This document shows, one piece after another, positions 48,314 to 56,348 of a stretch of DNA of 64,000 nucleotides. Made by a program: the position numbers and the translations under genes. Where the stretch lies: assembly GCF_014196615.1 (NCBI RefSeq), contig NZ_JACIDY010000002.1, positions 124,001 through 188,000 on the forward strand, written 5' to 3'. The notes below the pieces were generated by a model, which made no database searches, was not told the origin of the DNA, and saw only the letters and a list, made by a program, of their open reading frames with translations. Numbering within the stretch: position 1 is the stretch's first letter; each line of letters opens with the position of its first letter. The stretch comes from Novosphingobium fluoreni. Lineage in GTDB: Bacteria; Pseudomonadota; Alphaproteobacteria; Sphingomonadales; Sphingomonadaceae.

Positions 48314-48348
48314 GTAGCAAGCTAGAAAATGATGGACGGGTAACTTTA

Positions 48349-48365
48349 TTGCAAATCGATTGCAA
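48349..48365. promoter_or_regulatory. TTGCAA direct/inverted repeat
   Basis: Two copies of the self-complementary hexamer TTGCAA are separated by ATCGA in the receptor promoter region. The spacing of 11 bp centre to centre puts both on one DNA face. It could bind a dimeric regulator distinct from Fur. The protein is unknown. Confidence 0.4.
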
Positions 48366-48383
48366 AAAGGGTTTCGACCTGGA

Positions 48384-49364
48384 TCAGTCGACCGCAGCGT
48401 CGACCATCATCCGCTCCAGCGCCGGACTGATCCATTCCATCACGCCTTGCTCGTCTCTGGCCAGTGCGCGAACCGCAAGCCGCTCGCGAGTGGCGAGCCA
48501 CTGCATCTCTGATGGTGGCAGCACCGTCAAAGCCGTGGCCCAAGCGTCAGCCATCATCGCGCTGCGGTGCAAGACGCTCAGGCTCAGCATATGCGGGACG
48601 GCAGCGCCGGTTCGTGGATCGATCGTGTGGCGTCCGCGTACGTAGTCGCCCGAGGTGGCGACTGCCATCTGGTGCAGCGCGATCCGCAGGGGTGCGCTCT
48701 CCGCGGTCGGAGTTTCCAGATCGACCCACCATGGATCGCCGTCAGGGCGCAGACCGAGGCCGAGCAGTTCGCCGCCGATCTCCACCAGCGCATGGTGGCA
48801 ACCGCGCCGCGTCAGCAATTCGCCCAGGGCGTCGACCGCAAAGCCCTTGGCGATGCCGGAAAAATCCAGATGGACGCCGCCCGGCTGACGCAGGCGCCTG
48901 GTTTCGGCATCGTAGGCAAGACGGTGCGCGCCGACGTGTCGGAGCGATTGCCCGATCGCATCGTGATCCGGGGCCTGCGCTGCCGGCGTAGGGCCAAAGC
49001 CCCCGAGGTTGACCAGTCGCCCCGCCGCCGCATCGAATGCGCCGCCGCTGGCTTCCCCAACAGATAAAGCCGCCTCCCAGACCGTCGCGAAGTCTGCCGG
49101 GAGCGCAAGCCAGGTGCCCGCGGCGGCGCGGTTGAACCCGCCAAGGAGCGAATCCTCACGCCAGTGGCTCATCTGCGCCAGGATCGCCTCAAGCCGCTGC
49201 TCGATCGCTTGGCGCAGGGAGTTGACGTGCAAGCCCGGCGGCTGGGCCAGGCGCACGTGCCATGTCGTGCCCATCGTCTCGCCCCGCAGATCGACCACGG
49301 GCGCACCCGGCTTCCACCCGGACAGCGCGCCGGGGTCGATCTCTAGCGGGACGGCGAGGCGCAA
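48384..49364 (-). CDS. apbE: FAD:protein FMN transferase
   Basis: A 326-residue ApbE. It covalently attaches FMN, from FAD, to Thr/Ser in exported flavoproteins. It shows the family start GETMGTTWHVRL, SHWREDSLLGGFN, GGAFDAAAGRLV, HLDFSGIAKGFAVD and VEIGGELLGLG, with the C-terminal metal-site block TIDPRTGAAVP and MMADAWATAL. It has no long signal peptide visible at the N terminus, so it may use a short anchor or act with an undetected export signal; ApbE is usually periplasmic. In this operon its probable substrate is the DUF2271 protein 1.1 kb upstream. Confidence 0.95.
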   Translation of the reverse strand: MRLAVPLEIDPGALSGWKPGAPVVDLRGETMGTTWHVRLAQPPGLHVNSLRQAIEQRLEAILAQMSHWREDSLLGGFNRAAAGTWLALPADFATVWEAALSVGEASGGAFDAAAGRLVNLGGFGPTPAAQAPDHDAIGQSLRHVGAHRLAYDAETRRLRQPGGVHLDFSGIAKGFAVDALGELLTRRGCHHALVEIGGELLGLGLRPDGDPWWVDLETPTAESAPLRIALHQMAVATSGDYVRGRHTIDPRTGAAVPHMLSLSVLHRSAMMADAWATALTVLPPSEMQWLATRERLAVRALARDEQGVMEWISPALERMMVDAAVD

Positions 49365-49371
49365 GGTGGGC

Positions 49372-50265
49372 TCAGGGTGCGACCACTTCCAGCACCGTCG
49401 TGAAGCTCAAACGGCGTTCGGTGGCCTTGGGCTCAGTCGTCTTGACGTCCGTGGTGGTGGCGTTCAGCCAGTACATGCCCGGCACCGGCCACTTGACGTG
49501 GAGTACGCCGTCCGCACCGGTCTTCAGCTCCTGCGCATCTTCGGCCTCGCGATACTTCTTGGCGCCGGGCACCACCGCCACGGTCAGGCCGGCGGCGGGC
49601 TTGCCGTCCACCAGGAAGCGGAACTGGCCTTCTTCGTCGGCGACGAGGCTGCCGGGCAAAGTGATCGGCTGGAACTCCAGGCCCTTGCCGGTCACGCGGT
49701 AGCTGGCGGCGGTGGGCGCATCCGCGGTGACGTAAACGTAGTTGCGCGCGATCGTCTCGCTCAGCTTCACGTCCGTCGCGTTGGCGGGGATTTCCGCTGC
49801 CGTGGCGACGAACTTGGGCGCAGCCTCGCCAGCGGGGCGGTTCATCGCCGGACCGGGCATCCTGCCGCCCGCTCCCCCGCCGCCGTTGCGCCCGCGGTTG
49901 CCGACGCGCCAGGTTTCGCCGTTCACCTTGAACGAGCCCATCAGCCCGGTGCGCTCCATTCCGATCACCCAGGTGCCTGGCTTGTCGATCTTCACGTCAA
50001 ACGTGGAGCGATACCGCAGCGTGGCCGCGTTCTCCACTTGGCCTTCGGTGCCATCGGGGGCCCAGACCTTGATCTGGGCGGGATCGATCGGAAAGTGATC
50101 GGCATAGAACAGGTCGTTGGAAACCGCGCCGTCCACCGTCACGTACTCGCTGGTTCCGGCAAGCGTGGTGGTGGAAGGCAGCAGCCACTGGCGATGCGCC
50201 ATGGCGGGAGTGGAAAGCGCGGAGCCAAACGCGGCGGCGGCGATCAGGGCGTGACGGATGTTCAT
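49372..50265 (-). CDS. DUF4198 periplasmic protein
   Basis: A 297-residue exported protein: signal peptide (residues 1-23, PAMAH), then the DUF4198 start HRQWLLPSTTTLAGTSEYVT and a beta-rich body with a Gly-rich insert (about residues 125-140). It ends in a beta-sandwich-like segment (KTGADGVLHVKWPVPGMYWLNAT). DUF4198 members resemble NikM/CbiK-type periplasmic metal-uptake helpers, so a metal-binding role is plausible. It lies 7 bp upstream of apbE and 45 bp downstream of the DUF2271 gene, in the same unit. Confidence 0.9.
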   Translation of the reverse strand: MNIRHALIAAAAFGSALSTPAMAHRQWLLPSTTTLAGTSEYVTVDGAVSNDLFYADHFPIDPAQIKVWAPDGTEGQVENAATLRYRSTFDVKIDKPGTWVIGMERTGLMGSFKVNGETWRVGNRGRNGGGGAGGRMPGPAMNRPAGEAAPKFVATAAEIPANATDVKLSETIARNYVYVTADAPTAASYRVTGKGLEFQPITLPGSLVADEEGQFRFLVDGKPAAGLTVAVVPGAKKYREAEDAQELKTGADGVLHVKWPVPGMYWLNATTTDVKTTEPKATERRLSFTTVLEVVAP

Positions 50266-50310
50266 GGTGATTCCCTGTTGATGGTGATGAAGTCGTGCGG
50301 AACGCGGCGA

Positions 50311-50793
50311 TCAGCGGATCGACACCGCCCCAAGCTCGGTCTTGCCCGAGGCCGCGCCGCCGCCGCGCGGCACCGTGATCGGCACGGAAACCAGTTCGCG
50401 CCCGCCGGTTTCGCGCGCGGCTTCGACCTTGAGGACGTACTGGCCCGCAGGCACGTTGGGCAGCGGGATCTGGTACGTGCCGGGCGCGCGGGTCGCGCCG
50501 CTCACGCCGTCGGCGGGCAGCTTGAGCGAACGGCCGCCCTTGCGCCACCAGGTGCGCAAATCCGCCAGCCACTTCGTGCCCGGCTCGCGCCCGCCCTTTT
50601 TCAGGTCGTACCAGACGAACACCGTCTTCGCCTCGCCACCGGCCACCGGCTCCAGCCAGCCGACGACGTAGGGCTTGTGATATTCCGCCACGTTGATGCG
50701 TGGAACGGTGACGCTGACGGTCGCGGCGGCGGCGGGGACGGCCATCGTCGTCGCGGCGAGCAGCGGGATCGAGGGCAGGGTTTTCAGGTTCAT
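50311..50793 (-). CDS. DUF2271 protein with ApbE flavinylation motif
   Basis: A 160-residue exported protein: signal peptide to about residue 24 (AAA), then VSVTVPRINVAEYHKPYVVGWLE, VFVWYDLK, WLADLRTWWRKGG and the short motif DGVSGAT at residues 95-101. That motif fits the D-x-x-S/T-G-A-T/S consensus recognised by ApbE, which would attach FMN to Thr101. DUF2271 genes are known partners of ApbE and PepSY genes. The protein is thus a candidate periplasmic flavin carrier between the PepSY membrane protein and the iron-siderophore. ATG 50793 lacks a strong ribosome binding site. Confidence 0.9.
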   Translation of the reverse strand: MNLKTLPSIPLLAATTMAVPAAAATVSVTVPRINVAEYHKPYVVGWLEPVAGGEAKTVFVWYDLKKGGREPGTKWLADLRTWWRKGGRSLKLPADGVSGATRAPGTYQIPLPNVPAGQYVLKVEAARETGGRELVSVPITVPRGGGAASGKTELGAVSIR

Positions 50794-50816
50794 CGGCAAG
50801 AGCGGACCTTTCGCGG

Positions 50817-51563
50817 TCAGTGAATGAAGAAAAGGGCGATCACCAACGGTATGGCGAGGCTGAGGCCGACCAGCGGCCAGGTGGACGGGCGATGGCGCGC
50901 GTGAAGTTGCAGCAGGATCAACCCGGTTACCGTGAACACAAGGCAAGCCCCGGCGAAGACATCGATGAACCAGAACCATGCCGAGCCGGTGTTGCGGCCC
51001 TTGTGCAGGTCATTCAGGTAGGAAACCCAGCCACGCTCGGTGCGCTCAGCGCTGATGGCGCCCGAAGTGCGATCGATGCTGACCCATGCGTCACGGCCGG
51101 GGCCGGGCATGGCGACATAGACCTCGCCCTCATCAGACCAGTCCGCCGCGAAGCCTGACGGGTCCAGCGGTATCGTGCCCGCGATCGCTTGCGCCACGGC
51201 GGGGGGCAGGGGGTCATGGCCATCGTTGGCGCGGGGCAGGCGCTCCACCATGGCCATCGGCAGCTTGCCGCTGCTTTGCGTCACCACCGGCTCCGCCGCG
51301 ATCGAGGCGGCGTGGTTCAGCGTGATGCCGGTGATCGCGAACAGCAGCATCGCGGTGAGCGATACCGCGGCGCTGATCCAATGCCAGGTGTGCAGTTGTT
51401 TCAGCCAGAACGTGCGCGCCTTGCGGCTTTTGCGCGGCGTGGAAACGGCCTTCGCCGCCGGCTGGGAAGCCCTGAGGCTGACAGGAGGCGGGGCGGTTTC
51501 GGCGGCATCCACGGGCGGGCGGGCTTTCTTGGCTAGGCGGACGGATCGCCGGAGAAGGACCAC
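50817..51563 (-). CDS. PepSY-domain membrane protein, probable haem-binding siderophore reductase
   Basis: A 248-residue inner-membrane protein. A Pro/Ala/Lys-rich cytoplasmic start (about 50 residues) leads to TM1 after KQLHTWHWISAAVSL. A periplasmic PepSY domain follows (about residues 95-180), then NDLHKGRNTGSAWFWFIDVFAG (TM2) and a C-terminal TM3. The His residues in the TM1 and TM2 preambles sit where PepSY-TM proteins such as FoxB/PiuB ligate haem. It probably passes cytoplasmic electrons to periplasmic Fe(III)-siderophore or to a flavin carrier. The start is GTG 51563 and is not well supported. First gene of the minus-strand iron unit. Confidence 0.88.
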   Translation of the reverse strand: MVLLRRSVRLAKKARPPVDAAETAPPPVSLRASQPAAKAVSTPRKSRKARTFWLKQLHTWHWISAAVSLTAMLLFAITGITLNHAASIAAEPVVTQSSGKLPMAMVERLPRANDGHDPLPPAVAQAIAGTIPLDPSGFAADWSDEGEVYVAMPGPGRDAWVSIDRTSGAISAERTERGWVSYLNDLHKGRNTGSAWFWFIDVFAGACLVFTVTGLILLQLHARHRPSTWPLVGLSLAIPLVIALFFIH

Positions 51564-51614
51564 AGGCTGGAACGCAGCCGGTTTAGGTCTGGACGGCGCT
51601 GCTGATAGTGCCTA

Positions 51615-51629
51615 TGCGAATGACTCGCA
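51615..51629. promoter_or_regulatory. Fur-box-like palindrome in the PepSY-tonB divergent gap
   Basis: TGCGAATGACTCGCA is an inverted repeat (TGCGA / TCGCA arms) matching 12 of 15 positions of the Fur consensus TGAGAATGATTCTCA. It sits in the 103-bp divergent spacer, about 52 bases from each start codon, so it could repress both the PepSY operon and tonB when iron is plentiful. Confidence 0.6.
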
Positions 51630-51666
51630 ATAGCCTGATTTGGCATCGAGCGAAGAAGGGGCACGC

Positions 51667-52452
51667 ATGGCGACGCTGGCATTGAGCCTTACAACAGCAA
51701 CGAAGGCTGATCGCGCCGGAGGGCGGTTGGCGCTGGAGGCTCCCTCGTTCCGCACGATAGAGCCTGTCACAGAACCCGTGGCGTACGAGCGAGCGGTCTA
51801 TCAGCCGTCCCGTCGTGCCGGACCGGTCGCCGCGCTTGCCTCCGCAGCGGTCCTGCTGGCGACCGGCGCGGCGTTGGCGACGTTGAGCATCGTGGCCCAG
51901 CAAAAGGAGCAGCAGCGGCTGACCGTGGTGGCGATGAAGCAGCTGGACACTACGCCTCCGCCCCCGCCCCCTCCCGCCAAATCGCTCGACAAGCCGATCA
52001 CCCCGCCCGAACAGGCCTTCGTTCCCAAGCCAATGATCACGCTGCCCGCGCCCGGGCCCCAAAAGGTGGCGATGGACTTGCCGCCGCCGATCCAGCCCAG
52101 CGTGGTGGAAGCGCCGCGCGTGCCGGTTCCGAACGCGCCGGTGGCGGCCGCCCCGGTCGCGGCGACACCGGTCGAGGGCGGGGACTTGTCCAGCCAGGTG
52201 ATCTCCGCAAGGCCTCCGGTCTATCCCATCGATGCCCGCCGCCGCCGAGAGCAGGGCACCGTGAAACTGCGCGTCCTCGTCGGCCCGGATGGTCGCGTGG
52301 AGGATCTGCAGATCGCGGTCAGCAGTGGTAGCGACCAGTTGGACAAAGCGGCGCTGACCGCCGTGCGCCGCTGGCGCTGGGCTCCGCAAAAGCAGAACGG
52401 CCAGCCAGTCGCGGTGCGCGGCATGGTGCCGGTAACCTTCGCTCTGGCCTGA
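51667..52452 (+). CDS. tonB: TonB energy transducer
   Basis: A 261-residue TonB-family protein that transmits proton-motive force to outer-membrane receptors. A membrane helix (about residues 50-75) is followed by a Pro/Lys-rich periplasm-spanning region including a PPPPPPP run, and a C-terminal TonB_C domain (VYPIDARRRREQGTVKLRV through VPVTFALA). The N-terminal cytoplasmic segment of about 50 residues is longer than in E. coli TonB. AAGGGG lies 6 bases before ATG 51667. exbB/exbD are not adjacent. Confidence 0.93.
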   Translation: MATLALSLTTATKADRAGGRLALEAPSFRTIEPVTEPVAYERAVYQPSRRAGPVAALASAAVLLATGAALATLSIVAQQKEQQRLTVVAMKQLDTTPPPPPPPAKSLDKPITPPEQAFVPKPMITLPAPGPQKVAMDLPPPIQPSVVEAPRVPVPNAPVAAAPVAATPVEGGDLSSQVISARPPVYPIDARRRREQGTVKLRVLVGPDGRVEDLQIAVSSGSDQLDKAALTAVRRWRWAPQKQNGQPVAVRGMVPVTFALA

Positions 52453-52466
52453 GAAGGCTCTTTTTT
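52447..52466 (+). terminator. Weak intrinsic terminator after tonB
   Basis: GCCT-GAGA-AGGC, a 4-bp stem (five with a G-U pair) with a GNRA-type loop that includes the tonB stop codon, is followed by TCTTTTTT. The stem is short, but the T-run is the best in this region. Confidence 0.35.
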
Positions 52467-52551
52467 CGCACCTGCAACCAAGTCTCTGCATCCAATCCCG
52501 TCAGCAGGCATTCTTCCTGCCAGAAACCAGTGCATTGCGGGGAATAGCGAC

Positions 52552-54657
52552 GTGAGCCTTCTGCCTGATCACCTGGAGGGCGGGCGGCCCTATCCGCTGG
52601 GCGCGACGTTCGACGGCCTTGGCGTCAATTTCGCGATCTTCTCCGCGCATGCCGAGAAGATCGAGCTTTGCCTCTTCGATGCCAACGGCAAGCGTGAGGT
52701 GGCCCGCTTCGCTTTACCCGAATGCACGGACGAGGTGTGGCATGGCTACCTGCCGAATGCGCGGCCCGGTTTGGTCTACGGCTATCGCGCCCACGGCCCC
52801 TACGAGCCGGAACAGGGCCACCGCTTCAACCCGAACAAGCTGCTGCTCGATCCCTACGCACGGCGGCTTTCGGGTAATATCCGCTGGAACGATGTGCTGC
52901 ACGCCTACCCCTTGCGCAGCCGCCGTGGGGACCTTGCGTTCGACAAGCGGGACAGCGCCCCGGCCATGCCCAAGGCAGTGGTGACGCACGATTTCTTTGA
53001 TTGGTCGGAAGATCGCCGCCCAAACACGCCCTGGGCCGAGACTGTGATCTACGAGGCCCATGCCAAGGGCCTGACCAAGCTGCTGGAGCAGGCCCCGCCG
53101 CAGGAACGCGGCACTTTTGCCGGGCTGGCCCACCCCAAAGTGATCGATCACCTTAAGCGCCTAGGCGTCACCGCGCTGGAACTGCTGCCGATCCACGCCT
53201 TCACGCAGGACCGGTTCCTGCAGGAAAAGGGCCTGCGCAACTACTGGGGCTATAACACCCTGAATTTCTTCACGCCCGAGCCCAGCTACTTCGCGGACGA
53301 AAGCACGCAGGACGAACTGCGCGTGGCCGTGCGGCGGCTCCATGCGGCTGGAATCGAGGTGATCCTGGACGTGGTGTACAATCACAGTTGCGAGGGCAGC
53401 GAACTGGGGCCGACGCTCAGCTGGCGCGGTCTGGACAATGCCACGTATTACCGCCTGCTGCCTGACAACAAGCGCTATTGCCTGAACGATACCGGCACCG
53501 GCAACACCTTCAACCTGACGCATCCGCGCGTGATTCAGATGGTGGCGGACTCGCTGCGGCACTGGGCTACGTCCTACGGGATTGACGGTTTCCGCTTCGA
53601 TCTGGGCCTGACGCTGGGCCGCACCGATCATGGCTTCGATCCCAATGCCGCGTTCTTCCATGTCCTGCGGCAGGACCCGATCCTGGGCCGCCTGAAGCTG
53701 ATCACCGAGCCGTGGGATGTTGGCATGGGTGGCTACCAGCTCGGCAATTTCCCGCCAGGTTTCGCCGAATGGAACGACAAGTTCCGGGACACCACGCGCC
53801 GCTACTGGCGGGGTGACGCGGGCCAGCGGGCGGACCTTGCGGCGCGGCTTTCGGGCTCGGGCGACTTGTTCGATCTACGCGCTCGGCGGCCTTGGGCCTC
53901 GGTCAATTTCCTGACCAGCCACGATGGCTATACCCTTGCCGATCTCGCCGCCTACGAGGAGCGGCACAACGAAGCCAATGGCGAGGACAACCGCGACGGG
54001 CATGACAACAACCTCTCGCGCAACTGGGGTGCGGAAGGGCCGACCGACGATCAGGGCATCAAGGATACCCGCGCCAAGGTCCAGCGCTCCATGCTGACGA
54101 CGTTGCTCGCCTCGCTCGGCACGCCGATGCTGGTGGCGGGCGACGAATTCGGACGCACCCAAGGCGGTAACAACAACGCCTATTGCCAGGATAACGAGAT
54201 TAGCTGGATCGATTGGTCGCAGCTGGAAACCGAAGAGGGCGCAGCGCTGAACGCCTTCACCTCGCGCCTGATCGGCTTGCGCCGGCAATACGAGGTGCTG
54301 CGATCCGAAGTGTTTCTCTACGGCCAGGATTCGCCGGGTGAAGGCATCAACGATGTCGAGTGGTGGGACGAACGCGGCGAGCAGCTTTCGCCCGAAGATT
54401 GGCAGAATCCGGAGGGCCGCGCGCTGTCGATGCGGCGGGCGACCCGTTTGGAGGATGGCCGGGTGGAGGCGATCAACCTGCTGCTGAACGCCAGCAGCGA
54501 TCCGGTCCTGTTCAAACTGACCCGCACCGTGGCGCAGCGCACCTTGCTGCTGGACAGCGCAAGGCCAGAGGCGGGCGAGGAAACGCTGGACGATGAATAC
54601 GAACTGGCGGCCCACAGCGCGGCGTTGATCCGCTCGGTGTCGGAATTTCCCGCATGA
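52552..54657 (+). CDS. glgX: Glycogen debranching enzyme
   Basis: A 701-residue GH13 debranching enzyme (GlgX/TreX). The N-terminal CBM48 domain (PLGATFDGLGVNFAIFSAHA) is followed by a catalytic barrel with DVVYNHSCEGSE (region I), GFRFDLGLTLGR (nucleophile Asp region II), ITEPWDVG (acid/base Glu region III) and FLTSHDGYTL (region IV). It hydrolyses alpha-1,6 branches to release linear maltodextrin for TreY. The start is GTG 52552 behind GGGGA. It overlaps treZ by ATGA, as first gene of the glgX-treZ-malQ-treY operon. Confidence 0.95.
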   Translation: MSLLPDHLEGGRPYPLGATFDGLGVNFAIFSAHAEKIELCLFDANGKREVARFALPECTDEVWHGYLPNARPGLVYGYRAHGPYEPEQGHRFNPNKLLLDPYARRLSGNIRWNDVLHAYPLRSRRGDLAFDKRDSAPAMPKAVVTHDFFDWSEDRRPNTPWAETVIYEAHAKGLTKLLEQAPPQERGTFAGLAHPKVIDHLKRLGVTALELLPIHAFTQDRFLQEKGLRNYWGYNTLNFFTPEPSYFADESTQDELRVAVRRLHAAGIEVILDVVYNHSCEGSELGPTLSWRGLDNATYYRLLPDNKRYCLNDTGTGNTFNLTHPRVIQMVADSLRHWATSYGIDGFRFDLGLTLGRTDHGFDPNAAFFHVLRQDPILGRLKLITEPWDVGMGGYQLGNFPPGFAEWNDKFRDTTRRYWRGDAGQRADLAARLSGSGDLFDLRARRPWASVNFLTSHDGYTLADLAAYEERHNEANGEDNRDGHDNNLSRNWGAEGPTDDQGIKDTRAKVQRSMLTTLLASLGTPMLVAGDEFGRTQGGNNNAYCQDNEISWIDWSQLETEEGAALNAFTSRLIGLRRQYEVLRSEVFLYGQDSPGEGINDVEWWDERGEQLSPEDWQNPEGRALSMRRATRLEDGRVEAINLLLNASSDPVLFKLTRTVAQRTLLLDSARPEAGEETLDDEYELAAHSAALIRSVSEFPA

Positions 54658-56348
54658 CACAATGCTGGGGGCCACTGGAAATCACGCCGGGGCTTTGGCG
54701 CTTTTCCCTTTGGGCCCCCGGCGCGGAGCACGTGACGCTGGAAATTGACGGAGCGGAACCCGTCACGTTGATCAGCGACGGCGGTTGGCTCCACACCGAA
54801 GCGCCCGCGCAACCCGGCACCCGCTATCGCTTTCGTCTCGCGGATGATGTCGCCGTTCCCGACCCTGCATCGCGCGGCCAAAGCGGCGGGGTTCATGGCT
54901 GGAGCGTCGTTCCCGCCACATCGTATCCCTGGAAGTACCCCGAGTGGGCCGGCCGCCCCTGGGAGGAGGTCATCCTTCAGGAGTTGCACGTCGGGGCGCT
55001 GGGCGGCTTCTCAGGCGTCGCCGCCGCGTTGGAGCGGATTGCCGCGCTGGGCATCACCGCCATCGAACTGATGCCGGTCAACGCCTTTTCCGGCACGCGA
55101 AACTGGGGTTATGACGGCGTCCTCCCCTTCGCGCCTGCGGAGAGTTACGGCTCTGCGGAAGATCTCAAGGCGCTGGTGGACAAGGCCCATGGCCTGGGCC
55201 TGATGGTGTTCCTGGATGTGGTCTACAATCACTTCGGGCCGGATGGGAACTACCTTGGGGGATACGCTCCGGACTTCTTCCACGCGGAGGCCGATACCCC
55301 GTGGGGCGGCGCTGTCGCGGTGGACGAACCTGCCGTCGCCGCCTTCTTCCGCGAAAATGCGCTGATGTGGCTGCGCGATTATCGGATCGACGGGCTGCGT
55401 TTCGATGCGGTGCACGCGATCGGCAACCCAGCTTTCCTGGACCAGATGGCCCGCGATCTTCGCGCCGCATTACCCGATCGGCATATCCATTTGGTGCTGG
55501 AAAACGAGCATAACGAGGCTGATCGCCTCGCCCCGGGGCTCTACGATGCGCAGTGGAACGATGATTTTCACAACGTCCTGCACGTCTTGCTGACAGGCGA
55601 AACGGACGCCTATTACGTCGATTTCGCCGATCGCCCGGCGGAGCGGCTGGCACGCTGCCTGGCGGAGGGGTTCATCTACCAGGGAGAGCCGTCCACCAAT
55701 CAGGACGGCAAGCCACGCGGCAGTGCGAGCGGGCATCTGACGCCCAGCGCCTTCGTGGCGTTCCTGCAGAACCACGATCAGGTGGGCAATCGCGCCATGG
55801 GTGAGCGGCTGACGTTGCTGACCAGCAAGGAAAAGTTGCGTGCCGCCACGGCGCTGCTGCTGCTGATCCCGCAGATCCCGCTGCTGTTCATGGGCGATGA
55901 GACCGGTTCACACGCCCCGTTCCTGTTCTTCACCGACTTTCACGATGAACTGGCGGACGCGGTGCGAAACGGGCGGCGCAAGGAATTCGCCAAGTTCTCC
56001 GCTTTCGCCGACGAAGCCGCGCGTGAGCGTATCCCGGACCCCAATGCGCAAGCGACCTTTGCCGCGTCCCGCCCCGAACCGGGCCCCGATGCGGCGGAGT
56101 GGCAGGCCTTCTATCGCGGCATCATCGGCTTGCGCACCCGCCTGATCGTTCCTCGTCTGAAGGGAGCCCAGGTGATCGCGGCGAAGGCGGTGGGTGACAA
56201 GGCGGTCACCGCTGCGTGGCGATTAGGTGATGGCGCCGTGCTGACGATCGCCCTAGACCTAGGCGAGCATCCCGCGCTGCCGGACCATGCAGGTGAGCCG
56301 GTCTGCGCGGTGGATGGCCGGTTCGCGGCATGGTTCCAACCGGCATGA
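54654..56348 (+). CDS. treZ: Maltooligosyltrehalose trehalohydrolase
   Basis: A 564-residue GH13 enzyme that cleaves trehalose from maltooligosyl trehalose. It has a CBM48-like N terminus (FSLWAPGAEHVTLEIDG), NWGYDGVLPFAPAESYG, DVVYNHFGPDGNYLG, DGLRFDAVHAIG (nucleophile) and LENEHNEADR (acid/base). The transition-state His/Asp is in FLQNHDQVGNRAMG. It overlaps glgX and malQ by 4 bp each. Confidence 0.95.
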   Translation: MTQCWGPLEITPGLWRFSLWAPGAEHVTLEIDGAEPVTLISDGGWLHTEAPAQPGTRYRFRLADDVAVPDPASRGQSGGVHGWSVVPATSYPWKYPEWAGRPWEEVILQELHVGALGGFSGVAAALERIAALGITAIELMPVNAFSGTRNWGYDGVLPFAPAESYGSAEDLKALVDKAHGLGLMVFLDVVYNHFGPDGNYLGGYAPDFFHAEADTPWGGAVAVDEPAVAAFFRENALMWLRDYRIDGLRFDAVHAIGNPAFLDQMARDLRAALPDRHIHLVLENEHNEADRLAPGLYDAQWNDDFHNVLHVLLTGETDAYYVDFADRPAERLARCLAEGFIYQGEPSTNQDGKPRGSASGHLTPSAFVAFLQNHDQVGNRAMGERLTLLTSKEKLRAATALLLLIPQIPLLFMGDETGSHAPFLFFTDFHDELADAVRNGRRKEFAKFSAFADEAARERIPDPNAQATFAASRPEPGPDAAEWQAFYRGIIGLRTRLIVPRLKGAQVIAAKAVGDKAVTAAWRLGDGAVLTIALDLGEHPALPDHAGEPVCAVDGRFAAWFQPA

